Below are positions 46,997-58,658 of a DNA stretch of 64,000 nt, piece after piece. Below the pieces are notes generated by a model. That model worked only from the letters and a program-made list of their open reading frames with translations, searched no databases and was not told the DNA's origin. Each line of letters begins with the position of its first letter. Positions within the stretch are counted from its first letter, which is position 1. Source of the stretch: Pomacea canaliculata (lineage: Eukaryota > Mollusca > Gastropoda > Architaenioglossa > Ampullariidae). The stretch lies in assembly GCF_003073045.1 (NCBI RefSeq), contig NC_037593.1, positions 5,385,525 to 5,449,524 of the forward strand. The letters are read 5' to 3'. The translations under genes and the position numbers were made by a program.

Positions 46997-49900
46997 TCAG
47001 GGTGGCAGAGGTCTGCAAAAGTGGAAAGAAATAACCGTTTTTGATGGTAAAATTCATTTCTTCGAGTAACTACCAGTGGCAAGAGATTTAGCCACATGCA
47101 AATGTTGGGATAACTTAGTGAACTCTGCAAAGTGCAGCTTGCTACACTTGCAAATTTTTTTTAAAATTCATCATCATCATCATCAACATGCTTACCCTGA
47201 AAGTGAGAAGGGTTTTTCTCCAAACACCCTGAGCATGAAAGTTGCAGCATAGTTGGGGTGAAATGTGGATGGAATAATGATGTAGGTTCCAGGTTCCAGC
47301 TCAAATCGCCCACTGACTTCACGAAAATTGATGTATACACCATTTTTTCCACAATCTGGGTTGTATCGGAAGTGTCGAGATGGCAGTTTCCTCTCTGGTG
47401 TATTTGTCTACAACCATGGAGAGAAATGTGAAAGGATTAGTTTGGTGTGTTTATTGAAAAGTGTTTCCACCTTCTGGATATTTGGCAAGACGGGGGGAAA
47501 TAAAAGGAGAAATAAAAGAAGCCAGCACACCCAAAGAAAACTCTAATGGGTAACATTGTGAAGAGGTGTAGAGAAAAACCAGAAACAAGATCTGAACCAA
47601 GGAATTTACAATCTCTACTGCAGTGCTGGAAAGTGTCCCAGAATGCAAAATGTTTATGATACAGGGAATTCAAAATGATGATGATATCTACCACATAAAC
47701 ATGATCGGCACTTTACTATTAATTGACACGGTCTAAGAAAAATAATAAGCAGAGAAGCTTTTCATACCTTGTAGATGCTGAAACCAATTTGCAGACTCTT
47801 GGGTCTGGATCGACGCAATGTTTGCTTTATTTCTTGCATGAGGGATATAACAATGATGCATTTGCCTTCAAATTCTGCATCATCAGTTTCGAAGTTGAAC
47901 TTGTCTAAGAAAAATAGAGAAATACTGCGAGAAGTAGTAAATTAACATTAATATTCACATGACATTTGTAGATAGTCACCAAAGGCCATTAAATTCCAGC
48001 ATGGTTTTAGTGTACAAGATTTTAGGGTTTGATTTCGTTCCCTTCATTATGTAAGGTGCATAAATCTAGCAGATTTTATTCCATGCTGAACACTAGAGTT
48101 CTTGAGCTGTACTCCATTATAAGCATGTAAGAATGTAAGAGACAGGCACACTTTGTAAACCAGAATGATTGTACAGTCGGACCTCGATAAGTCGACCTTC
48201 CCTAAATCGAAAACTTCCCTATATCAAATTAATTGTTAGTTCCTGGCCAAATACCTGCGCCTATTACGCTTTTTCCCTAACTCGAAAACTCCGTAAGTCA
48301 AATTTTTTTTCAGGTCCCTTTGAGTTCGACTTATCGAGGTCCGACTGTAACTGCCTATGGTTAACGCAACAAAGTCGTTTGGTGAAAGACACAAACATTG
48401 CTTTGGAGAGTTTTTATGCAATACAGAAATGATCTATTCCAAATCACTCACTTCATGTAGTTAAGTAGCTGCAAATTGACTTGCTAGTTGTCTCTCTTAA
48501 ACCATGATTCTGATTACTTTCCAAGACTACTTCCTTTGTGAAAATGGTCGGCACATGATGTGGCAATATTGACAAGCATGCAAGGCATTTGGAGCTTAGT
48601 TATTACTTCCTTCTCTCTCTTTCTCACACACACATGCACAAAACCAACCTTATACATGATCTTGAGTGTTCACAAAAACAATGAACGCAGCACTAACCTG
48701 CTTCACGCAGAGTGAGCAGAAACTGAGGGTTAGTGGCAAACATCTCCAAGTTGTTTCTTGAACCTCCAGCAGACTCTCCAATCACCCATTCCCCAATAAT
48801 GGTCTCCATGTGACCTGCACATGCATGGGAAAAAACCTGTGATTTATCCTCTTCTTCTACTATTGTGCTGCCGGACAACTTGAGAAAAGTTTAGATTCTA
48901 TATGGTATTGCTTCTACTACTGCTACTACTAATGATAATGTTGTGACTTTAATGACAGAGCTACATAGGTGTGCACACACAAAGTTTTCTAAAAAAAAAA
49001 GTCATATTTGTGTAAAACCAAAACTGTTAGTCTTCCCTGCATTACAATTATCAGTTAAAAGACCATTAACTGCAGCACGGAGCTATGTAAGACATAAATT
49101 TCAAGGTAGCTTTCCACAAAATGTATTCAGCTTTTGAATGCAGTAGTTCCTTACTTAGAAAAGAAGATATTTCTTGATTATCAAATGCTTCAAAAATAAA
49201 TACAAGTCCAGCCATTGGTCAGCAGCAAACATTCAGGCCTGATGCAAGATATAATACCCTGACAGCTAAATCACTCACCCACAGCATCAGAAACACCATC
49301 GCCATCAAAGTCTGGACCCAACAAACAGATGGTCACTTCCTGAAAATGGTGGCAAAAGTCCCGGAATGCTATCCAAAACTCTCCATCATCACGGGAGTCC
49401 ACCTGAATCTTCTGCTTTGTTGCCTCATCCACCCACTGCCAGTTAACATCGCTAAGAAGACCACATGATTGCTTTATATTTCATTGCTATTCTTTCAAAG
49501 GTTCAGCATGGTAACCAATTTACATTCAGCAAAACTAACACTATCTTTCTATTTAAAATAATGTTTGCTGACAAAAAATCCTACTAAAGATCTATGGCCT
49601 TTTAGAGGTTTGTCTGACATGTTCATTCAAACATTTCTGGTGATGATGGTTTTGTCTGTTTGTTATTTTTCATCTTGCATTTGTTTGCTGGCTTATTCCT
49701 CCATTCAGTGAAAAGTCACTCACTGATAAAATGATCCTTTGGTGTCAGCACTGAAATTGTTGTATCTTTTATTCATACCAAAGTGCGCTAGTTTTAATCC
49801 TGTTAGCAATCGCTGTGAAATGGCTTTTAATTCTACAGTTCAAAGATGAAAAATGTAAACTGCTTTTTGTGACAGCTCTGAAAAATGGTGATTTAAAAGT

Positions 49901-52900
49901 CTGTCTCAACTAAAGAGAGAAAAGTTACATTAACACACTTATCACTCCACGACCCTCTCCACTCGGTCGAGTCTCCCCATGGATTCCGTAAGCGCAGCAA
50001 CTTTTCTTCTCCCATCTCATGTTGAATCTAAAAAATAGAATTAGGAGGGTGGTAGCTACTCACAGTAGGACGATGTCATCTTTTCAAGTTAATCCTTTAC
50101 TTGAATTTTGCTCCCAAAGAAGTAAATGTCTTGACAAGTGCAGTGACTGTTTTGAACTGGATAGTGTCACAAAACATAAAAGCCCATCATGCAAACTGTT
50201 ACAAAACACATCACACTTGGTGAAAATGAAAAAGAGAAGAAACTGTTACTTCCCTAAAGGATTACTTTAAACTGAATTTAATTCCTCCCTTGAAGAGTTA
50301 AACTAGGTTACCAATGAGGTAGATCAAGTAATGTTTAAGACAGCTGCTGGTTGCTCATTTTGATTTGCATTACAGCATCCAAAAATGAAAATGTAAGAAA
50401 TATTTGGATTCTACTAAAGTGTTAAATTATTTGACACTTGGTGTTTGTGTATATTGTGTGGGCAGTCTGGTGGTGCAATAATTAGCACCTGTCACCAATA
50501 CAGTAAGGGTTGGCTGTCCTGGGTTCAGCTCTTGTCTCAGGCACACACTATTCTTTCTCTGCATGTGGTATCTGTTTACATCTGTTTTATTTGTGTATAT
50601 TATGTAAATAATTTTTTCTTAATTTTCTGCCTCATGATCTAATCTGATAATAGTAACTCTCCAGTCCATTTACTTATCATCTTTCATTTGCATTTACAAC
50701 AAGAAAACAAATTATATTTCTTGCAAATTACATCATTTAAATGTTTAAGAAATTCCCTTTAAAGGAGTGTGTCAATTATGGCTGTCTTGATTGCGGGTTG
50801 ACAGGAGTACGTATTTGAACACAACATATTTTTGAGCCATGACTGGCACTCTATGGTTAAAATGTCTGTTTTCCTTAGACAGTGGATAAGTTAAAATATT
50901 TTATTAAAAAATTACTTAAAACTTTACCTTTGTAACACCTGTGACAGTGTAGGCATGTCCAGGTACTAGTCCATTTCCCTCAGCATTCATGCTGGTTCTC
51001 CAATCACCCTGTCAAAGGAATCATATAGTTGAAAGTCCAAAACAAGAATGAATAATAAAATCTGTAATCACAGGTTTCAAAACTGTTACAGTTAAGATCA
51101 AGTAACTATTATTTGAAATTATCACCTTGTTTACTACATATTTACCTTTGAAAATACGCTGATTTTCTCTTTATTGACATCAAATGAAAGCAAGGATTGA
51201 CTATAAGCTCTCAACGCTATGGATTTTTTACTGACTCCTACCCTCTCTATTTTTCTGATCTTTTGTCTGTCACCACACTCCTGCCTCAAACCTCTTCTTA
51301 TCTGACTCTCGTGTTCTAATCATTCCTCCTTCAAAGACAGTCTCATCTGAACAATGTATCTTCTCCTTTTTTCTAGATAGTGGAATGCTCTTCCATATCA
51401 CATTCGCTATTCTGATTCAAAGGTAGTATTCACTCACTGAAAACATCTTTGATAACTATTATATTTGATCTCTTGTACTCACTTTGTTACCATTTATACA
51501 TTAACACAATTCAGTTCTACATAGTATTTTATTTGTTGTATCTATTCTTTTACACTTAATATCTCATTTTTGCTTTCATTACCTGTGTATTCTTTAGTGG
51601 CTCAGTCACTAAATATGTTTAATGTCAGCGTTATATTATTATCCAGTGTTTTCAAAGTATTTTATTTTTATTTGTTGCTTGTCAATCAGCTGCGACCTAC
51701 TTTGTAGTGATGTTGCATAATATAAGCACTTTATCATCATCAACTAAACTCTCAGAATGTCGGTTGAAATGCCTTATATTAGCAGATGACACTCTCGCCT
51801 AACTGGATGCCAACCAAAAAGCAATGGACAATGGGTCGTTTTCACTCACGTGATACACACGTTAGCAACAAGGCGCTGTCCGCCATCTTCCTTCCCTAAC
51901 GCTTCGCGTTTCTTCAGCGGCTCTATATCGGCTTGTGTCACGACACCGCTAGCGTCTCTCGAGCACACCAGCGGAGTCGGACAATTGCGTGCTCTTTCAC
52001 TCAAATAAACAAAACGATTTTGCCTATACGCGTCTGCCTATGTTTATTGATTAAAAAAAACCAAAAACAAATAAAAATAGAAAAACCCTATGAAAACACA
52101 GTCACTATAACAATGGCTCTTCCTTTCGTCAAACACATTTACCAAGTCCACCGAACTCCTTGCACACTATTAAAACTCACTGTCTTGGCAATGGTTCTTC
52201 TAACACAATCACAAAAGTCCACGGAATCTACTATTAAAACTCACTGTCTTGGCAATCACACTTCGACTAACACAACCTCCAAACTAAAATGTACTCGATC
52301 TCTTACACACTAGTGAGACACACTGTCTAGCAAATGGCTCTCTACTCTTAAACAAGCGTCCACCTCTCTCCGAATCCTTTTCTCTTCTCCCTATTAAAAC
52401 ACACTGTCCCGGCAGTGGCTTCTCCCTTCAATAAGAAACACAATCCTCCTCCCCTTCATTAAGTGTCCAGTTTCACCTCCTCTCACTCATTGCTTGCTAC
52501 CCCAATCTCTCCCTCTCCAGTCACACTTTTTCTTTCTTTCTTCTTTAACATCAAACAAGAACTTTTGCACATTCAAATGCATATTTATTAATTCTTTTCA
52601 GACAATTTTTGTGTCTGCTGACAGAACATAACATAAAAAAATCATTACAGGGTAAGAAAGAATTCATATCAAAATCCCAATCTAAATAACATCACTGATA
52701 TGGATTACTAAGAACTGGTTAGGTAATCTAAAATCCACAAAGAAGCTCTGGCATCAATATTGCTCTGAATTAGCTTCTGAGGAAGCAAACGGCATTTGCA
52801 TTCAAATGACAATAACATTTGATTCAATTATACATGTTTGAGTAGCCTGTTAATAAGCAAAAAATATTAACAATATTCTGTCAACAGCAAATATTTTGAT

Positions 52901-55900
52901 CAACATCATACAAAGCATAACATCTCCAGCAAAGAACAAATTCTATATTGTTCACAGTTTCACATCAACTTACCAAGTAACTTATCTGATCAGTTGGATA
53001 TCGTCATGCTATTATAAATAAAGTGCGAAAGAAAAGGAACTACAGTAAGATAATTGTGCATTTTATATCTGAGAATAACTTCTCTGGTAATGTAAACATA
53101 TACAGATTGCAAGCATGCATTCTGAAAATAAATGCTGATTTCAAACTAAAAAATTGCACTATAGCTACTCAATAGGCACTATGGATTTATGTAAATTTAC
53201 AATGCAGCAACAAAGCCGAACTATTTTGTCTATGACTGGATTATCATCACCAGGCTTTGTTGCCATCAGGTCAATAGGCACTTTAGACTGCAAAATTCCA
53301 AACTTTCTGCGAACAAAGCCTATAACTCTCTCAACGTGAATTCGTACAGAGGCTATTTTTCTCGAAATTTTCAACTTGTAGTGAAGTTGCTTTTTCCCAT
53401 GGGTAAAATCTGGAATTATTAATTTAGCTTGATAAAAAAAGAACTTCATCTTCAATGTTGAAACCTCTGTCGGCCATAATTACATCTCCTGGTAACAAGT
53501 TGGACAACAAAGAAGTATTTTCAATGATGTGTTTGTCTGAAGCCCTGCCACCAAATGCATCTGAAATGTAGCTGATTGAACCTTGTGGTGTGATCCCAAT
53601 CAGATATTTGGCAGAATGATATTTTTTATAGTTGGAATAAACTTGGATCTGATTGGTTTGGCCTAAGGGTTTCTGTGCTTCAAGTTCAAAACAGTCAACA
53701 ATAACAGCAACTTTATCTTTAAAGTTTTCTCTAAAGCGCATAGGCATAGACAGTTTCAGAGCTTCTCTTGAAGGCCAGTGCAACAAAAAAGACAACCGTG
53801 CTACAAGTACATCAAGAGTTCTATGAAAACTCCTTTGCACAGTTGACACGGATACTTTCAGCTGATACCCTATATCCTGGAATTGGTAGTTCAGTCTGAT
53901 CTTAATTAAACACAGCAAAAACTCTTGCTCTTTGGACAGTGACTGTGTTTGATTAGACATGTATGGCTCTACCGTTCTGAAAATAAGGTCCATTACTGCC
54001 AATGAAGGAAGTCCCGTGTAGAATGGAACTTTAGCTTCATCTTCAACATACAACTGTCTTTCATAAATAGAACAATGTTGTCTGTTTTTAACTGAATCAA
54101 GAAGTCTGGTCTCAGAGTCCTGCATGATTGCATCTATATTTAGTCCAGTCAAATCTGTTTGAGTGTTCTGATCATTTGAACATGAATCTTCTATGTCACC
54201 ATGTAAACTTTCTTCGAAAGCACTTGAGCAACCAAAATCACTTTCACATAATTTTTCTTCCTGGCTTGTCTCACTGCTGATTGATTTTCGCTTCTTGCTT
54301 GCAGTATGTAGAGTAGGGACAGATGCATTACTTCTTTTGCGAGACACAAGCCTCAAATACCTGTTTTTCGAAGTCTCAGCTTCTGAGCAAGTACTTGATC
54401 GCTCATGTCCCAAGTGTAGAGTGGGAAGCCACGAAGGGCTGCTCCGGAAATTCACATATGCTGGCTTTCCTAGACACAAGAATAAAACAACCCATGAATT
54501 ACATCTTTGTGATATTAACTACAAAAAAATAATAATAATCAGCACTGAAACAAAATAAACCAAATACACGTCTAAAAAGAAAAATAATGAAGTAGATATA
54601 ACACTTTTTATCCTCTCTCTCTATAGCTATAGTTTATTAGTCGTGGTCATGCATAATGAAAGTCTTGTTTTGATGTTCACTCAAATCACGTGAACGGTCA
54701 CCAACCTACAATGAAGAAAATATTTATCACAATGTGTACAACATGCAGAACAACGTTAAATACTTTAGCAATTTGGAAAAAGTCTGGTTTCTTACCGCCA
54801 ACAAAGTGTTTCGAACAGATAAGTATTTTGTTCCACTTCTCTTCTGTTGTAATATCCTTTCGGTAAAGCAGACGACATCGTTCTTCTGTAAGTTTTCTTG
54901 TTTCGTCGCCTTGATTCAAAATAATTTTGGGTATCTTATGAAAAGATACATCTAGAGGAACATTTCGTTTACTGCAGGGCTTGTTTCCGCATCCTTTTAT
55001 ACCGCAGACGACCATGATAACCGATCAGTTGCCAGCAAGCTTCCGTAACCACTGCTTTAGTAGGGTAAGAAAAATGGCCGCTGAAGCAGCTCGCAAAAAC
55101 TGATGACGTCACGTGAAAACCACCCATTTAAGAAAATTACAATTGAAAATAAATACACTGTTTTTTGTTGGTTTTTTTACTACCTTTTTGGCACAGGCAA
55201 TGAAAGCACCAGATCTATGAGCATGAAGAATAAGATGATATATGGTAGGGTCATATTCTTTGACATCATATCGCTCTGCTAAGCCTCCAGTCAAGTCTAC
55301 CAGGGCATCCATTGTTATACCACCTTCAACAGCCTCATAACTTCCATGAAGCCTGTACAAAATACATCAACACAGTTCACAACTTAATAGTGCTTCACAT
55401 TTCAACAATATTTTCCACATATTCCAGCCTTAATTTATCGCATAGTGTGTGCTAAGCCCAACAAAATGTAAAGGAGTTTCATACTGATCAACTGATCAAA
55501 CATTTTGCTTGCATACAACTCTTTCAAAGTGCTTCAGTAAATCTCTAAGGAACTAACAATGGTCTTCAAAATAACTGACCAGTAGAGACTGAAATTAGAA
55601 TACATTTTTAATTTTGGGGATGTATTTAATAATATGGGTCAGTGATTGAAGTCTCAAACCTCTAGTTCTCAAACACAGCTTTTATTCCAGCATTAAAAAT
55701 TTTCATAACAAACATATTGTCCAATATATGGCTAAAATATCCTTTTGTTTAAACGTCCACAATGCAAACACTGAAACAGCATAGTCATATATCTGACGAT
55801 GTGTGTCCAATTAAGAAAAGGCCCTTGACCTTTACTACTTACTTTGCATAAGCTTTCTCGATAAGTGCTACCCAATACTCTCTGGGGTCACTGCTATGTC

Positions 55901-58658
55901 CATAAATGAGCTTCTTGTCTATACATGGTAGACGGTCATCAATATGCACTGGGCGCCACTCTCCAAACCGCCAAAAATTAAAGCACACAACACCCTTATA
56001 GTTCTCACCACACAATTTTTGATTACTGGGTAGAACCTATAAAAGAAATATAAATATCATGATAAGTTCAGGTTAAATACAACTTTAAAAGTAATTCAGT
56101 ATTTCTGTAGTAAATTATGTGCATATGCATTTATGTGTTGTGCATATGCATTTATGTGTTGCATTCAAATAAACTTAAAATACACATATGATAAAGGAAA
56201 ATAAAAAATAATAAAAAGGTGAAGCATGAAACAGTTTCCTTATGTTCTGAAAGTTAATGTATGTCGCCTCTTCCTAAGACAAACTACAAAGCATAATCTT
56301 GTATCTTCATTCTGGCTGCATACACACAAAGAATAAGAAAATCTGACTGTATATAGTAAATAACTGCAGCTTTATAAAAGGTCATGATAGCTTTCTACCT
56401 GCATCTGAGAATCCTAAAAACATTAAGGAGAATTTAAAAGAGTAAGAATACCAGAATATCCTAAAAGAAGAACATCAGACAAATTACACTTGCCTTCCTC
56501 ATGCATGCCTCATTTTGTGAAACTGCAGCACACGAAGAAAGAAACCAGCAATCTCCCAGAATGCCCTGCTTTATGTCATCTCGTGTCACTCCATCCACCA
56601 TCAATTCTGGAATTTGTCCTTCCTCTAGAAGCTCCTAAAGAGAGATAATACCATCATTATGACATTTAAAATGTACCATGTACTTTTATGTTTAATGACA
56701 TAGTTGGAAATGAATAAGAAAGTCAAAGTTATGCAAATTAAAGAGAAAGTGTCTCCTGATGTGTGTTTATTATCCACTTTGGTACCTACTGACAAATAAT
56801 ATTTATATCTGTTATTTATATACTGTCTTTCACTTCGTTGTTCAAGTTTTACATAATAATTATATTTTAAGTTTAAATTATTATTACAGTGATGGCAAAG
56901 CATTAAGAAGTATTTATCAATAAACGTTTATTGTCTAAATAAAACACAGGCCAGAACAGAAATTTGCCTTTGGCTTACACAAGAACACAAACAACATATC
57001 ACATGTTGATCACACACACTCTCTCCCCCTCTCATATACAAATAACACCCACCCCAACCCAAAAAACAAAATAATGCTAAAAAATACAACATAACCCTAT
57101 AAGTTTTGGTGCCTTTTATTGAGGATAGTGATGACTGCAGATAAAAAGGACCTCTGCAGCATTTTTACAGCTAAGTGGCACTTTGCTCTGCCTGCTAGCA
57201 GTAAGTAGATAAAAGTTGGGATGGAAAAGATGTGTAGGGTCTGCACTAATGACCTGCAATCTTTCTGACTACATGGGAATTCATGTCAGAGAGTGGCAGT
57301 TGTGTTATGCTGGTTGATGATGGACTAGCTTTGCCTCGTCTTTGATAAGGAGGTGGGTCATTCCAGACAGCGATATTAAAAGTGAGAATGCTTCTAACAA
57401 GGGACATGTATGCTGCCTTCAGCACTCCACAGCTGACATTGAAGCTGCAGAGTTTCCTTAAAAGGTACAGTCACTGCTGGGTGTTTTTGTACACATGGTT
57501 AGCATGATTACAGAAGTGGAGTCCTTCATCTATGACTGTGTCATGGTACTTAACAACTGGTAGCCTTCTGCACCAGTTATCCCTTGATTTGAATGATGGA
57601 GAGAGAAGGGTAGTGTCATCTATTTCATCAGGTCCTTTACCAAAGGCCATCTCCTCTGTTTTTCCAATATTCAGCTCCAGAAGCTGTGATCAAACCAGTC
57701 CTACTCCCCCACCCCAATGAAGGCAAGATACTGTGTCAGTGACTACTCATCTCTGAGGTAAACCTCTATGGCTATGTCCTCTACATATTTCACAGGTTTT
57801 GGAGCAGCACTGTTATTAGTAAGCTCATTAGTGTACACAGAAAACAGGACAGGGAAAAGTACGCAAACATTATGATATATTCCTCTTGCCTAAAATCATC
57901 AATCAATCAATTTCTTAAATTAAAAATACTGAAATAATGGAGAAAGGATGTCATCAATAAAAGAATTTAAAAAAAATATTGAAAAAGTCAATATATAATC
58001 TGTGGCTGATGGATGGAAAAAGCCATTCGAAAGAATTTGCCATTAATGTTATTGTAAAGAAGATTCCCACACCAGTATGTACCTTGGCAAACTATAAATC
58101 ACCCAGCCTACTTGATACTTGTTATACCTGAGGTCTAAGCCACATGATACCACCATCACTGTGACCAGCTGTGCAGAAAAGTGCTGAGTAACCTGGGGTA
58201 AAGTCTGGGTCGCAGAAGAGCTCACCGTCTTGAAGGTTGTCCAATATTAGCTGAACATCATCTGGATTCTGACGACCCAAACATTACATACTGACAATTA
58301 AGGCACTGAAACTTTTTAAAGATATAAATAAGCCATACTGAATAAATCAAAACACGATGAATCATAATCCTCCAATTGTAATTATATATGACAAATCAAT
58401 AACACTGATTTGGAAGGTTAATTGTTTTGTTTTTTTTAAATTGAATAAATGTCTTACGGAAATGTGTAACTCTTCATCCTCGACTGCTCGTAGGTGTGTT
58501 AGTGCTGTTTTTGGGACATTATTGTTGACAATACCGCCATTTTTCCTTGCAGAAGGTACGCTGCCATTTCCATGACGATCAACAGACTCTGCGCGCTCGA
58601 CAAGGAGCCTCGGCTTCTGTGGTTCTGCTTCAGACTGCGAACTACTTCCGCAACCCAT
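46997..58658 (-). CDS. Calpain cysteine protease, CysPc + CBSW domains, no PEF domain
   Basis: Exons in order: 58458-58658 (ATG 58658), 58128-58268, 56494-56634, 55843-56036, 55184-55352, 50928-51008, 49939-50027, 49279-49451, 48698-48814, 47768-47904, 47196-47407, 46997-47012 (TGA). This gives 556 residues. The N-terminus MGCGSSS fits N-myristoylation plus palmitoylation. The protease core holds GDCWFLSS (Cys143), GHAYTVT (His300) and LRNPWGD (Asn324), so it should be an active Ca2+-dependent cytosolic or membrane-tethered protease. CBSW (domain III) follows, about 340-550, with a DFDGDGVSD loop at an exon border. Exon 3 ends at a GC donor (AAG|GCAAGT). Reading stops just after domain III: reading straight past 47196 also gives an immediate TAA, so either way no PEF or C2 domain follows. 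The ISL2EU transposon lies in the exon 5-6 intron, 58 bp from the exon 5 donor. Confidence 0.88.
48174..48347. mobile_element. pogo/Tigger-like MITE (TA target duplication)
   Basis: The terminal inverted repeats CAGTCGGACCTCGATAAGTC and their complement at the right end match over at least 22 bp and are flanked by TA on both sides (48172-48173, 48348-48349). At 174 bp it has no coding capacity. Internal segments repeat the theme (taaatcgaaaact, taactcgaaaact), as in many Tigger-derived MITEs. The element is intronic in the calpain. Confidence 0.85.
50455..50570 (+). mobile_element. Candidate tRNA-derived SINE
   Basis: The stretch reads gtctggtggtgcaataatta then, 40 bp on, cctgggttcagctcttg, resembling degenerate pol III A and B boxes (TGGTGCAA..TTAGCACC and GGTTCRANYC). 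The spacing, about 45 bp, suits a tRNA head. Ends and tail are not defined. The segment is in the calpain intron between 50028 and 50927. Confidence 0.4.
51230..51745 (+). mobile_element. 3' end of a LINE (CR1/L2-like), plus orientation
   Basis: The frames give a typical C-terminal end of such elements, [17 protein letters not shown]-like followed by a HSLKTS-like piece, split by frame breaks. A tail (cataatataagcactttatc) then runs into a short (ATC)n run, the usual CR1/L2 type of terminus. Only the last part of the element is present. Confidence 0.5.
52100..52420. repeat. Diverged subterminal repeats inside the ISL2EU element
   Basis: A unit like CTATTAAAACTCACTGTCTT followed by GGCAATGG recurs near 52165, 52229, 52305 (degenerate) and 52391, with a weaker one near 52095, at roughly 65-85 bp spacing. 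Such subterminal repeats often serve as transposase-binding sites (family knowledge; inference here). Confidence 0.65.
52700..52810 (-). mobile_element. LINE RT fragment nested in the ISL2EU element
   Basis: On the minus strand this reads [19 protein letters not shown]-like and matches the LINE at 45295-45385 at DNA level (for example gaagctctggcatcaatatt versus gaagttctggtatcaacatt). Only about 110 bp is recognisable. Confidence 0.6.
53165..55015 (-). pseudogene. THAP + HTH + DDE_Tnp_4 transposase, frameshifted
   Basis: Exon 1, 54796-55015, encodes a THAP zinc finger with Cys4, Cys9, Cys67 and His70 (C2[12 protein letters not shown]…ILICSKHF). The donor gtaaga joins in frame to exon 2 at 54469. 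Exon 2 continues with a Ser/Lys linker, an HTH region ([16 protein letters not shown]) and the DDE core: VIVDCFELE, then GYNYKK-like, then [10 protein letters not shown], then MADRGFNI. In a 7-A run at 53434-53440 (plus strand) the frame shifts by one. The remainder, with FTHGKKQL and [16 protein letters not shown] (catalytic Glu), reads to a stop at 53165-53167. One frameshift thus separates the last third of the transposase, so the copy is probably inactive. Confidence 0.8.
55353..55842 (-). other. Calpain intron, exon 4 to exon 5
   Basis: A 490-bp AT-rich GT-AG intron with no recognisable element. Confidence 0.6.
56119..56160. repeat. 21-bp tandem duplication
   Basis: The unit gcatatgcatttatgtgttgt occurs twice head to tail in the calpain intron 56037-56493. 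It is a simple recent duplication with no further content recognised there. Confidence 0.8.
57110..57880 (-). mobile_element. C-terminal part of a Rex1-like LINE in a calpain intron
   Basis: Minus-strand frames give, in order: [10 protein letters not shown] (compare LLFxLYTNDC), [15 protein letters not shown] (in place of the K-F-A-D-D-T box), [19 protein letters not shown], then KNTQQ and [12 protein letters not shown] (compare QQRLYFLRxL), and [14 protein letters not shown] (compare VxSILTYxIxxWY). Several stops and frame breaks are present, so the element is dead. It is probably the same family as the fragment at 44945-46040. The rest of the intron (56635-57109, 57881-58127) is AT-rich with short simple repeats (aatcaatcaatc near 57900). 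Confidence 0.7.

Larger units (their letters stand above)
51833..55125 (-). mobile_element. ISL2EU-type DNA transposon with THAP-DDE transposase
   Basis: The terminal inverted repeats GGGTCGTTTTCACTCACGTG (left) and GGGTGGTTTTCACGTGACGT (right, complement) are flanked by AT on both sides (51831-51832, 55126-55127), the 2-bp duplication known for ISL2EU elements. The transposase gene occupies 53165-55015 on the minus strand, the same orientation as the host calpain. The other 1.3 kb is non-coding, with four or five diverged subterminal repeats and a LINE fragment inside. The YqaJ nuclease gene carried by full ISL2EU elements (family knowledge) is not found, so the copy is defective. It sits in the calpain intron 51009-55183. 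Confidence 0.82.
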
